Positions 1-7,098 are shown, counted from the stretch's first letter. The stretch is DNA of 7,209 bases from Magnetococcales bacterium (GCA_015229045.1 JADGCJ010000165.1:1-7209); one strand, 5' to 3'. Translations and numbers: made by a program. Notes: generated from the sequence alone by a model not told the origin.

Positions 1-55
1 TTAGCTAGTTGGTGGGGTAAAGGCCTACCAAGGCGACGATCCGTAGCTGGTCTGA
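1..55 (+). rRNA. Inverted 55-base duplicate of an internal 16S rRNA segment
   Basis: These 55 bases are a perfect reverse complement of 196-250, which lie inside the minus-strand 16S gene that follows. They are therefore sense-strand 16S sequence (roughly E. coli 16S positions 240-300) joined head-to-head to antisense 16S. At the join the sense copy should continue with a G after TCTGA, but the sequence changes to the antisense sequence upstream of GGGCTTTACAACC. The four bases CTGA (52-55) fit both partners, if this 16S follows the common CCCTTTCAG form, so the switch point carries microhomology. I read it as a chimeric end, from amplification template switching or an assembly-graph overlap, and not as a functional element. 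Confidence 0.9.
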
Positions 56-475
<420 letters not shown>

Positions 476-595
476 TTTCCCATCGATATCTCCCGGCGTT
501 GCTTGGCTTCCTACTACTTCAAAACCAAACCCGCAGTTTCTCAATCTAAAAGACCAATAAACCAACAGGCTGGCCCCACATTGATGTATGCTTGG

Positions 596-610
596 ATTGT
601 CAAAGAACGA
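596..610 (-). promoter_or_regulatory. BoxA-like antitermination element of the rRNA leader
   Basis: On the minus strand this reads TCGTTCTTTGACAAT, close to the E. coli rRNA BoxA form TGCTCTTTAACAAT. It lies about 120 bases upstream of the mature 16S 5' end, where rRNA leaders carry the NusB/NusE binding site that protects rRNA transcription from Rho termination. The match and its position are seen directly. The function is inferred from the family. Confidence 0.65.
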
Positions 611-643
611 AGGTGAGTGAAGTTTCTGCCCACCGGACTTACG

Positions 644-672
644 AAGCTACCAAAATCCCCCACATACGTCAA
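644..672 (-). promoter_or_regulatory. Candidate rRNA operon promoter
   Basis: The minus strand carries TTGACG (672-667) as a -35 element, a 17-base spacer, and TAGCTT (649-644) as a weak -10. The A/T-rich tract just upstream (about 673-700) could serve as an UP element. Transcription would start near 637, giving a leader that contains the BoxA-like site. The -35 and spacing are good, but the -10 matches the consensus at only three of six positions. The call rests partly on its place directly ahead of the rRNA leader. Confidence 0.5.
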
Positions 673-712
673 ATAAAAAATGCAAAACATTTTGGAAAAA
701 AGTGAAATCCCC

Positions 713-1453
713 TCAACCAATACCCGCCAAACCAGGAAAATGCCTCATTAAAAATGCACTCAACCTATTGATATCACCAAGAAATATCAAAACACCAGCC
801 AGCACCAGCAATCCGCCGGAAATCTTCTCCACCCTGCCCAAATGACGTCGCATCCGGGCGAAAAAAGCCAAAAAGCCATTGATCGCCAATCCCCCGACAA
901 TGAACGGCAAGCCCAGCCCCGCCGAATAGGCCACAAGCAGCAAGATCCCCTTGCCCAACGTCTCCTGCGCACCGGCCAGACCCAGTATGGTCGCCAGAAT
1001 AGGCCCCACACAGGGGGTCCAGCCAAACGCAAACGCCAACCCGATCACGAATGTCCCCCACAGACCCGGAGGTTTCTGCTCCGGATTGAAACGGGCCTCC
1101 AAATTCAGGAATCCAAGGCGAAATATCCCCATGAAGTGCAAGCCAAACAAAATGATCAGGATCCCTCCCACCCGGGAAAGCACCTGCATGTAGTGCATCA
1201 GAATCTGCCCCAGAGCAAAGGCAGAGGCACCCAGCAAAATAAAAACCAGGGAAAAACCCAATACAAAAACACCGCTGTGCAAACCCGCATTCAGGGCCAG
1301 GGCAATTCTCCCTGTCGCATCACCACTGCGCAATCGATCCAGCTCCACGCCGGTCATGAAGCTGATATAGGCCGGCACCAAAGGCAAGACACAGGGCGAA
1401 ACAAACGACATCACCCCGGCAAAAAATGCGGCAACCCAGGTCACTTCCTGCAT
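713..1453 (-). CDS. ccdA: Cytochrome c biogenesis protein CcdA (thiol electron transporter)
   Basis: A 246-residue inner-membrane protein with six hydrophobic segments (roughly residues 5-30, 55-80, 88-112, 130-155, 165-192 and 210-228). It shows the CcdA/DsbD-beta signatures: SPCVLPLVPAY with Cys21 in the first segment and GWTPCVGPIL with Cys148 in the fourth. In this family the two cysteines form a transmembrane redox couple that takes electrons from cytoplasmic thioredoxin and passes them to periplasmic thioredoxin-like partners, needed for cytochrome c haem attachment. The length is typical for stand-alone CcdA. The start at 1453 is supported by AAGGAG (minus, 1467-1462) eight bases upstream. 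The gap to the upstream cutA gene is only 18 bases, so the two are almost certainly co-transcribed. The partner is probably the tlpA-like gene at 1860-2402. The stop lies about 40 bases before the rRNA -35 element. Confidence 0.93.
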   Translation of the reverse strand: MQEVTWVAAFFAGVMSFVSPCVLPLVPAYISFMTGVELDRLRSGDATGRIALALNAGLHSGVFVLGFSLVFILLGASAFALGQILMHYMQVLSRVGGILIILFGLHFMGIFRLGFLNLEARFNPEQKPPGLWGTFVIGLAFAFGWTPCVGPILATILGLAGAQETLGKGILLLVAYSAGLGLPFIVGGLAINGFLAFFARMRRHLGRVEKISGGLLVLAGVLIFLGDINRLSAFLMRHFPGLAGIG

Positions 1454-1461
1454 GAGTCAAA

Positions 1462-1467
1462 CTCCTT
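1462..1467 (-). promoter_or_regulatory. Ribosome binding site of ccdA
   Basis: AAGGAG on the minus strand lies eight bases before the ccdA ATG, inside the 18-base gap after the cutA stop codon. It fixes the ccdA start. Confidence 0.8.
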
Positions 1468-1471
1468 CCAA

Positions 1472-1816
1472 TCAAGCACTGTCTGGTCCGCTGGTGGCCC
1501 GGGCCAGCCAGGTCAGGTATTCCGGCAACCCCGCAGTGACCGGAACTGCGAGAATCTCCGGCACCTGATACGGATGGAGTTCGCGCAACCGGGCTTGCAG
1601 ACGCGGGTAAAGCGCCTGGCGTGATTTGATCATCAGGAGGTGTTCCGTACTCCTTTCCAGCTTCCCCTCCCAGACATAGACCGACTTGCCGACTGGAAAA
1701 ACATGGACACAGGCCGCCAACCCCTCCTGGACCAGAGTACCGGACAGGGCATCGGCCAGGGCACCATCGGGAACCGTGCAATAAACGATGCTGGCTGGTG
1801 TTGCCTCTTGCGTCAT
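1472..1816 (-). CDS. cutA: Divalent-cation tolerance protein CutA
   Basis: A 114-residue protein, the usual CutA length. It carries the family pattern in order: CTVPDG near residue 13, LVQEGLAACV at 28-37, YVWEGKLE at 47-54, an LLMIKS strand near 60-65, HPYQVPEI at 81-88 and a final GLPEYLTWL. CutA proteins are small trimeric cytoplasmic proteins with a ferredoxin-like fold related to PII. They were named for copper tolerance in E. coli, but their exact role is still debated. The open frame runs upstream as far as 2110, but that part overlaps the thioredoxin gene and has no CutA character. The ATG at 1816 matches the family N-terminus and follows a purine-rich GGGGGAAGAG stretch. The gene sits 43 bases after the tlpA-like gene and 18 before ccdA. 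Confidence 0.92.
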   Translation of the reverse strand: MTQEATPASIVYCTVPDGALADALSGTLVQEGLAACVHVFPVGKSVYVWEGKLERSTEHLLMIKSRQALYPRLQARLRELHPYQVPEILAVPVTAGLPEYLTWLARATSGPDSA

Positions 1817-1859
1817 CTCTTCCCCCGGGTGGCTCGATCCATGTTCGGCTCGTCTTTCC

Positions 1860-2402
1860 TCAAAAGGGGCTGGCAAGGAGCGGCTCGATCCACAGCTTGA
1901 GCCTCTCCGGTTGCAGCTCGCCGGTATGGGAACGCACAACATTCCCCTGACGATCGAGAAATTTGGTCGTAGGCAACCCCATGACCCCGCCCAGGTACCG
2001 GGCAAGCTCCTGAGTCTTCCTTGGATCACCAAAAATGATCGGATAGTTGATGCCGCGTCTGGCCACAAACCCGCCCAGAGTCTCCCTGTCCACACGGTCC
2101 ATGAAGTCAACCCCGATGATGGCCAATCCCTGCTGTCGGTATTTTTCCTGAAATTGGATCAGGGTTGGAATCTCGCTCAGACAAGGAGGACACCACGTCG
2201 CCCAAAAATTGATCACGACAACCTTGCCCTGATAATCCGCCAGCCGCAAATTTTTGCCATCGACGGTTTCCAGGGGGGCATCCCGACCCTTGGGAGGTTC
2301 CGCCCAGGTGGCAGGGGCCGACCAGACCAGACACAAAAGAGTCAAAAAAAACGGACGGCCAAACAAAATTTTCCACCAACGTTGCAAAGAGTTGCGCCTC
2401 AT
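1860..2402 (-). CDS. Exported TlpA/ResA-like thiol-disulfide oxidoreductase
   Basis: A 180-residue secreted thioredoxin-fold protein. It has a basic N-terminus (MRRNSLQRWWK), a hydrophobic stretch at about residues 13-30, and a probable signal peptidase I site after ATWA (residue 34). No lipobox cysteine is apparent at the cleavage site. The mature part shows the TlpA/ResA pattern: GKVVVINFWATWCPPC with active-site Cys71 and Cys74, EIPTL after it, and GLPTT with the likely cis-proline at 144. Proteins of this type reduce disulfides in the periplasm, for example the haem-binding CXXCH of apocytochrome c, taking electrons from CcdA. The ATG at 2402 has ACGAGG eight bases upstream. It is the first gene of the tlpA-like/cutA/ccdA operon. 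Which subfamily it belongs to (TlpA, ResA or CcmG-like) cannot be decided here, so no symbol is given. Confidence 0.9.
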   Translation of the reverse strand: MRRNSLQRWWKILFGRPFFLTLLCLVWSAPATWAEPPKGRDAPLETVDGKNLRLADYQGKVVVINFWATWCPPCLSEIPTLIQFQEKYRQQGLAIIGVDFMDRVDRETLGGFVARRGINYPIIFGDPRKTQELARYLGGVMGLPTTKFLDRQGNVVRSHTGELQPERLKLWIEPLLASPF

Positions 2403-2453
2403 GTAGCCAGCCTCGTCAAATGTTCGATCAAACGTTGCCGCAGTGTACAGGAA

Positions 2454-2482
2454 ATCATGGCCTCTTCACACCCGCATTGCAA
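2454..2482 (-). promoter_or_regulatory. Possible promoter of the tlpA-like/cutA/ccdA operon
   Basis: The minus strand has TTGCAA (2482-2477), a 17-base spacer and CATGAT (2459-2454), each matching four of six consensus positions. The start point would be about 45 bases before the thioredoxin ATG. The spacing and location are sensible, but both hexamers are weak, so this is only a candidate. Confidence 0.3.
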
Positions 2483-2835
2483 ACGCCAACCAAAAAGCCG
2501 TCCAGAGTGTTGTGCATTGTGCGCACCAGGTCAGCTCACCCGGAACAAAACCATGATGGGTTCCAGATGCGGGGCAACAAGAACGTGTGTCAGTACCCTG
2601 ACTGGATTTGTTGTTTTCATGACGGACAGGAAGGTCCATCGCAAAATCCGGATGGGGTGTCGGTGTAGCTTTGCCGGATCATTATTACTGATCATTACGG
2701 AAATAAAAATTTAAAAAATTAATTCATTCAGATACTTAAATATAACAACCCGACCTCTGGATCCTGAATTCATAGATTGGCATGAAAATTGAATAAACCT
2801 TGGCACGTTATGAATCCAAGGAGGGAGCCTTTCCC

Positions 2836-2842
2836 AAGGGAG
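2836..2842 (+). promoter_or_regulatory. Ribosome binding site deciding the start of the small membrane protein
   Basis: AAGGGAG lies seven bases before the ATG at 2850 but only one base before the in-frame ATG at 2844. The normal spacing favours 2850 as the start. Confidence 0.5.
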
Positions 2843-2849
2843 TATGGAA

Positions 2850-3116
2850 ATGTCGTCGATGCCGTGCGAACAAAACATGCAGGCACCTGGTGTCGCAATG
2901 GGAGCCTGTTTTCCAGGATGGAAGGTGTACTGGATGCGCTCGCTGCGCGATGTCATCGTGCTGCTCTTTTTGACGCTGGCCATGGTTTGGGGGTTGGCCT
3001 TTTGCTTTGTCCCCGATGCTGTACGTTCCATTACGGCCTCGGATGTTCTTTCCAGTGTGAGCGGGGATGCGGGTGTGAGCATCGCATTCAAACCGCGTCT
3101 GTTTTGGAACACGTAG
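2850..3116 (+). CDS. Small putative single-pass membrane protein, function unknown
   Basis: An 88-residue frame that I do not recognise. Its N-terminal ~30 residues are polar with two cysteines (MSSMPCEQ, GACFPG). A basic spot (WMRSLRD) is followed by a strongly hydrophobic segment at about residues 35-54 (VIVLLFLTLAMVWGLAFCFV), then a ~34-residue polar tail. Such a layout suggests one membrane helix with short flanks. The start at 2850 is chosen by the AAGGGAG seven bases upstream; 2844 is the alternative in-frame ATG. The stop is 41 bases before the glycosyltransferase ATG, so the two may share a transcript. A minus-strand frame covers the same region (2711-3352) but has no membrane segment or other protein-like feature. 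The gene could be spurious; the hydrophobic segment and ribosome binding site are the only support. Confidence 0.5.
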   Translation: MSSMPCEQNMQAPGVAMGACFPGWKVYWMRSLRDVIVLLFLTLAMVWGLAFCFVPDAVRSITASDVLSSVSGDAGVSIAFKPRLFWNT

Positions 3117-3157
3117 TTTTTCTTGTCGGGCAGGAGTGATCGCCTCACCCCACCGCC

Positions 3158-4405
3158 ATGGCCAAAATCCTCATCCTGATTGCCAACCACCTCTCCTCGG
3201 CTCCACGCCCTCAGAAGGAGGCCATGTCTCTTGCAACCGCTGGCCACGACGTGGAAATCCTGGGGGTCTGGTACACCGTGACCGGCACACACCACGACAT
3301 CCTGCTCCTGCAACAAGGAGTGTGGAATTACTGCCCCGTCCTTGACTGCCACCCTCGAGGATGGATCGGAAAAGTAAAAAATATCTGGATGCGTTCACAA
3401 ACAAGCCTGGCAAGAAAATTATACAAAAACAAAGGAATATTTACACCGGAACTACTCGGATATGGCATCCGGGCGCTGCTGAGGGCTGCACTGGATCGCC
3501 GCGCAGACCTGACCATCGTTCATTCAGAGGGGGGCCTGTGGATCGGCCAGCGTCTCCGGAAAGCTGGATTGCGGGTGGGCGTCGATTTTGAGGATTGGTT
3601 CTCTGAAGATATGTCACAGGAGGCGCAAATCCACAGACCGCTGGAACGCCTACGCGCCATGGAGCAAGAGATGTTGCGCTGCTGTCGCTACAGCGTAACG
3701 ACATCCAAGGTTATGGCGGCATCCATGGCCGACCGTTACGATGCACCCATGCCACACGTCGTATATAACGCATTCCCGTGGTCCGAGCGGGAAGCCCTCG
3801 ACCAGCGATTCAAGGATCGTACACCGAACAGACAGAAAGCCACCCTGCATTGGTTTTCCCAAACCATGGGCCCAGGCAGAGGATTGGAACTTCTGTTTTC
3901 AGCATTGCCCCATATACGAATTCCAGTTGAAATTCATTTGCGCGGAGAGTCGTCCGCATCTGCGGGAGAGTGGATGAGACAACAAATTCCGGAACTTTGG
4001 CAATCCCAGGTCTTTGTGCATCCCGTCGTTCCCAATCACGAATTGCTCTCTCGCATCAGCGAACATGACATAGGCTTGTCCCTGGATGATACAACGATCA
4101 TGAGCAGGGATCTGACTGTAACCAATAAATTTTTTCAATATGTTCTGGCCGGGTTGCCGGTCATTGCGACGGCAACCCGGGGACAAAGAGAGGTTCTTGA
4201 CGCGTTTCCTGACGCAGGACGCCTGGTCCCGCCGGGGGACGCCCGATTCCTGGCAACAACCATCCATGATTTTGTGAAAGACGCCGGGCGCCTCGCTGCA
4301 CACAAAAAAGCTGCCCTGGAGTTGGCCAGAACCCGTTATTGCTGGGAAAAGCAGGTTCCGGTCGTGTGTACGGCAGTGGAAGAGGCGTTGCAGGAAAAAA
4401 TTTAG
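3158..4405 (+). CDS. GT-B fold glycosyltransferase (family 4-like)
   Basis: A 415-residue protein without signal peptide or clear membrane segment, so probably cytoplasmic or membrane-peripheral. The N-terminal half begins MAKILILIANHLSS, followed by EAMSLATAGHDVEIL, the usual first Rossmann fold of GT-B enzymes. The C-terminal domain (about 225-400) is of the Glycos_transf_1 type: FSQTMGPGRGLELL at 233-246, an HLRGE strand at 260-264, and GLSLDD then TNKFFQYVLAGLPVIAT at 322-338, the region that holds the donor nucleotide-sugar in this family. The substrate cannot be told; roles in capsule, exopolysaccharide or lipopolysaccharide building are typical. The start is fixed by an in-frame stop at 3137-3139, yet no ribosome binding site is at normal distance (AGGAG is over 20 bases upstream), which suggests weak initiation or coupling to the small gene before it. 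No other polysaccharide genes are in the window. Confidence 0.88.
   Translation: MAKILILIANHLSSAPRPQKEAMSLATAGHDVEILGVWYTVTGTHHDILLLQQGVWNYCPVLDCHPRGWIGKVKNIWMRSQTSLARKLYKNKGIFTPELLGYGIRALLRAALDRRADLTIVHSEGGLWIGQRLRKAGLRVGVDFEDWFSEDMSQEAQIHRPLERLRAMEQEMLRCCRYSVTTSKVMAASMADRYDAPMPHVVYNAFPWSEREALDQRFKDRTPNRQKATLHWFSQTMGPGRGLELLFSALPHIRIPVEIHLRGESSASAGEWMRQQIPELWQSQVFVHPVVPNHELLSRISEHDIGLSLDDTTIMSRDLTVTNKFFQYVLAGLPVIATATRGQREVLDAFPDAGRLVPPGDARFLATTIHDFVKDAGRLAAHKKAALELARTRYCWEKQVPVVCTAVEEALQEKI
4149..4180. repeat. Perfect 11-bp inverted repeat inside the glycosyltransferase gene
   Basis: CCGGGTTGCCG (4149-4159) and its exact reverse complement CGGCAACCCGG (4170-4180) flank a 10-base loop. The stem encodes part of the conserved AGLPVIATATRG segment, so it may simply reflect codon choice. 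It could also form a stable mRNA hairpin. Confidence 0.7.
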
Positions 4406-4489
4406 CCTGATCCGCTTCTTGCAACAGACCGCGTCCACTCCGGGACATGTCGTCTTTTCGTGATCAAGCTCCTTCAACCATTTTTTCGA

Positions 4490-6643
4490 TCACAACCCCT
4501 GACCAGCTTCCCACGCCATTTCGTTTCCAACACCCCCTGCCCCTTTTGCAGTCTTTTTTCTGCACTCCGCCTGGCTCCGCCTGAGCACTGCCCCTTTCTC
4601 CACCTCTTTTTGTCCAAGATAACGCGGTGCATGTCCAACGACAGTATTACATCCGCCATCCTTGGCCATTTGCAACGCCCGATCGGCCTGGATCAGCAGA
4701 TCATCATACGTTTCATCCCCTCCCTGATACGATGTCGCCCCAATACTGACGGTCATTTTAATACCACTCAGGCGAGATGACAGTTGCCTGCCCACCTTTT
4801 CAACGACCTTGCGCAAACGATCCGCACACTGAACAGCCGCGACAAAATCCGTATCACCAAGAACGATCAGGAATTTCTCTCCCTCAAAGCGACCAACCAA
4901 ACCGCCCTCCCGAACAGACCTCTTTTGAACTTCAGCAAACAGCTTCAGGACATGATCCCCCCTTTGATTGCCCAAACGATCATTGACACGCCTGAATTGA
5001 TCCAGATCCGTCATGAGCAAAGAGAGCGCAGCACCTTTTGCTCTTGCCGCGTCCAGAGAGGAACGCAAGCCAGCCTCGATACGCGTACGATTCAACAAAC
5101 CTGTCAATGCGTCATACTCGACCTGCTTCCGCGCATCCTGATAGAGAAGAACATGGTCAAGAGCAACACCCAACTCCCGTGCCACCACAGCGACCTCGGT
5201 CAATTCGGACAAGACAAGCTTCTTCCTGGTGTTGCCACAATCCATCCAAAGCAGACCATGGACACGCATTTGGCCAAAGACGGCCACCACGCCAATCTCC
5301 TCGACACCGATGCTGCGGAGAATCTCCTTTTCCAGGGAGGTCCGGCCCCGAATGATACGCGGTTGCCGATCACGCACACACTCCCGAAAACCGCTATCGA
5401 CCTGGGTTAAAGGAATACGCAAATGACCGAAGCCCCGATTACCTTGAAACTCCGGGACACGGACACCCGGCACCAGACACCGATCCGTCGGATCCAGGTT
5501 GAACAGACATAGCGTATGAAAACGGTACTCCCTGCGAATAGCTTGCAAAGTATTGGGTATGATCATATTCTCGTCCAGGCTCTGATGTGGAACCAGCACG
5601 GATTCCGAAAGACCCGTACGCCGCACACCCGCCATGACATCGCCCTGCTGTCTGCTGCGCACCATCTGTCCCAAACGCACGGTGGCACCCAAAAGATGTT
5701 TGCGAAACTGCATACTGTTGGGCATATCATAACCATAATGGTCTGCCGCAACGCCGAGAAAACCATCCAACCGGCTCATGATGGACGCCCAATCCTGTTG
5801 CTCCAGATCGAACGTCGTGGTTACCTTGGGAGCGAGCATGGGTTGCCGAGGGCCCGGAATGGCCCCAAGACCCTGAGTCCAGGCTATGAAATCGGCAATC
5901 TGCACCGTTTCGGACAGACGAGCAATCGCAGGATCGTTATCGGTGGCTGCGCTGGAAATCACCGCTCCCTCGCCGCTCTCATGGTGGCGCCGCACACCCT
6001 CAGCCAGCCATGCAGGCACCTGAAATCGCTCCAGCCACCAAGCCCCCAGCTCCTGGTGGCCCAATCCGATCAACTCCTGTTCCTGAACGTGCAAGCATCC
6101 ACCGCTTTGTTGAGCCAACTGTAAAAAATCACTGTAGCCGCGCCAGCCAAATTTTTCCAAAACCACACGACCCAGGTCATGGCACAGCCCAACAAGAAAA
6201 GCCTGATCCGGGTCGACATGTCCACCGTCCCGGGCCAAATCGCGGCTGATTGAAGCCACCGCCAATGAATGCCGCCAAAAAAGACGTGGATCAAAACCGC
6301 GCGTCATCGGCATGCCATGGATCCAGTAACGAAACAAAACCGTCTCCATGATCGCCGCAAGAATCTCCCCCGTCTCCATATAACGCAACCGTTCACCAAA
6401 CGGGAGTGCATCCGAGAGGTCAAACTTATCCGGAAAGCGCAACGAAAGAATCTCTTGCAGATCTTCCGGCAAGGTTGGCACAGTCTCGGTCAGCAAAGGC
6501 ATCGCTTCGGAAAGCCCACGCCACGCATCATCGCGACGAAACAAACCCTCCATCCCGCGCAGATCCTTGCCGAGATCCTCCGCACCGCGGATCAGAAGAG
6601 ATTCAATGGCATTTTTTCCGTATTTTTCAACAGGTCTGTTCAT
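4490..6643 (-). CDS. HDOD / GAF-like / degenerate GGDEF signalling protein
   Basis: A 717-residue soluble protein. Residues ~50-310 resemble an HDOD domain: FWRHSLAVA (H125), GLCHDLGR (H155 D156), GHQELGAWWLERFQVP (H196) and VRRHHE (H220, H221). Residues ~345-500 look like a GAF-type sensor domain, ending in a helix that leads into VEYDALTGLLNR, the classic entry to a GGDEF domain (~508-670). That domain keeps TDLDQFRRVND (D546, D548) and GNQRGDH, but the signature is EGEKF (587-591) instead of GGDEF. A lysine replaces the catalytic glutamate, and the RxxD inhibitory site reads REGG. It is therefore probably inactive as a diguanylate cyclase and may bind a nucleotide or partner instead. A basic tail of about 45 residues follows. 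The start at 6643 is chosen over 6661 because AGGAGG lies five bases upstream of it. It is convergent with the glycosyltransferase. Confidence 0.9.
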   Translation of the reverse strand: MNRPVEKYGKNAIESLLIRGAEDLGKDLRGMEGLFRRDDAWRGLSEAMPLLTETVPTLPEDLQEILSLRFPDKFDLSDALPFGERLRYMETGEILAAIMETVLFRYWIHGMPMTRGFDPRLFWRHSLAVASISRDLARDGGHVDPDQAFLVGLCHDLGRVVLEKFGWRGYSDFLQLAQQSGGCLHVQEQELIGLGHQELGAWWLERFQVPAWLAEGVRRHHESGEGAVISSAATDNDPAIARLSETVQIADFIAWTQGLGAIPGPRQPMLAPKVTTTFDLEQQDWASIMSRLDGFLGVAADHYGYDMPNSMQFRKHLLGATVRLGQMVRSRQQGDVMAGVRRTGLSESVLVPHQSLDENMIIPNTLQAIRREYRFHTLCLFNLDPTDRCLVPGVRVPEFQGNRGFGHLRIPLTQVDSGFRECVRDRQPRIIRGRTSLEKEILRSIGVEEIGVVAVFGQMRVHGLLWMDCGNTRKKLVLSELTEVAVVARELGVALDHVLLYQDARKQVEYDALTGLLNRTRIEAGLRSSLDAARAKGAALSLLMTDLDQFRRVNDRLGNQRGDHVLKLFAEVQKRSVREGGLVGRFEGEKFLIVLGDTDFVAAVQCADRLRKVVEKVGRQLSSRLSGIKMTVSIGATSYQGGDETYDDLLIQADRALQMAKDGGCNTVVGHAPRYLGQKEVEKGAVLRRSQAECRKKTAKGAGGVGNEMAWEAGQGL

Positions 6644-6648
6644 GGGAA

Positions 6649-6654
6649 CCTCCT
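6649..6654 (-). promoter_or_regulatory. Ribosome binding site deciding the start of the HDOD/GGDEF gene
   Basis: A perfect AGGAGG on the minus strand is five bases before the ATG at 6643. The upstream in-frame ATG at 6661 would place this site inside the coding sequence, so 6643 is the likely start. Confidence 0.8.
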
Positions 6655-6950
6655 GCGGCATGTCATCATGTTTTTTGTTTATATTTAAAACAGACCGCGC
6701 CTGTTTCGGAATGTGGATTTTTTAAATGAGATCAACCACATAATTGTTTTATGCAAAATACGGGCCCGTCAATGATCGGCTTGATGGGCAAACCTTGACT
6801 CTGTAGCGCGTGCAAACACGAGCAACCCATGATGTTCTTAAACTATGGATTCCAGGCGAAAAATATAACAAATCACCTTGCAATCAACATATCACGACTT
6901 GACGCAGCACAACCCGGATCACTTGAACCGCAACCACGCGCCAGAGTTGA

Positions 6951-6989
6951 TTGTAAATATATTTTTACAAATAGAAAAAAATTTTGACA
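6951..6989 (+). promoter_or_regulatory. AT-rich dyad symmetry next to a consensus -35 hexamer
   Basis: TTGTAAA (6951-6957) and TTTACAA (6964-6970) form a 20-base operator-like dyad with a six-base centre. Fourteen bases further on is a perfect TTGACA (6984-6989). No -10 hexamer stands at normal spacing: the nearest TATGGT begins 25 bases after it, and no gene follows within the window. It may be a regulated promoter for a gene beyond the right edge or a chance AT-rich structure. Confidence 0.25.
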
Positions 6990-7098
6990 TGGGCAAGACA
7001 ACAACACGTTTTCATATGGTTAGACATGAACGTCTCTCAATCAGGTAAAATTTCAACGACTTGATATCCCCTCCCCGTAACCGTTCAGCACGTCTCTG

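Larger units (their letters stand above)
2403..2849. other. Intergenic region with no convincing gene, AT-rich at its right end
   Basis: This stretch lies between the divergent thioredoxin gene (minus) and the small plus-strand gene. Open frames exist on both strands but lack ribosome binding sites and recognisable protein character. The left part probably holds the operon promoter. At 2677-2697 the octamer GATCATTA occurs twice in direct orientation with a 13-base period, followed by a strongly AT-rich stretch (about 2700-2760). These could hold regulatory sites for the plus-strand genes, but I could not identify a good sigma-70 promoter there. Confidence 0.5.

Noticed and set aside
842..1624. 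260-codon plus-strand open frame opposite ccdA and cutA
   Set aside because: It is antisense to well-recognised genes and its translation is polar and low in complexity (rich in Gln, Pro, Arg, His) with no domain character.
2420..2668. 82-codon plus-strand frame with several cysteines
   Set aside because: No ribosome binding site before the ATG, no recognisable fold, and competing frames on both strands look equally random.
1788..2714. 308-codon plus-strand open frame
   Set aside because: It lies opposite the thioredoxin gene and has no recognisable domain or ribosome binding site; a shadow frame.
2801..2816. TTGGCACG, considered as the -24 element of a sigma-54 promoter
   Set aside because: The -12 position reads GAATC instead of TTGC(A/T), so only half of the required motif is present.
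2711..3352. 213-codon minus-strand frame
   Set aside because: It overlaps the start of the glycosyltransferase and the small membrane-protein frame, and has no family signature.
4460..4493. GTGATC/GATCAC inverted repeat between the convergent genes, considered as a terminator
   Set aside because: The stem is only six bases with a 22-base loop and no T-run placed after it, so it does not meet terminator criteria.
4784..6124. Long plus-strand frames (4784-5410 and 5516-6124) opposite the HDOD/GGDEF gene
   Set aside because: Both are antisense to a gene with clear domain motifs and show no protein-like features of their own.
7027..7065. ATG-led 12-codon frame after the TTGACA element
   Set aside because: Too short and without a clear ribosome binding site or similarity to anything known to me.
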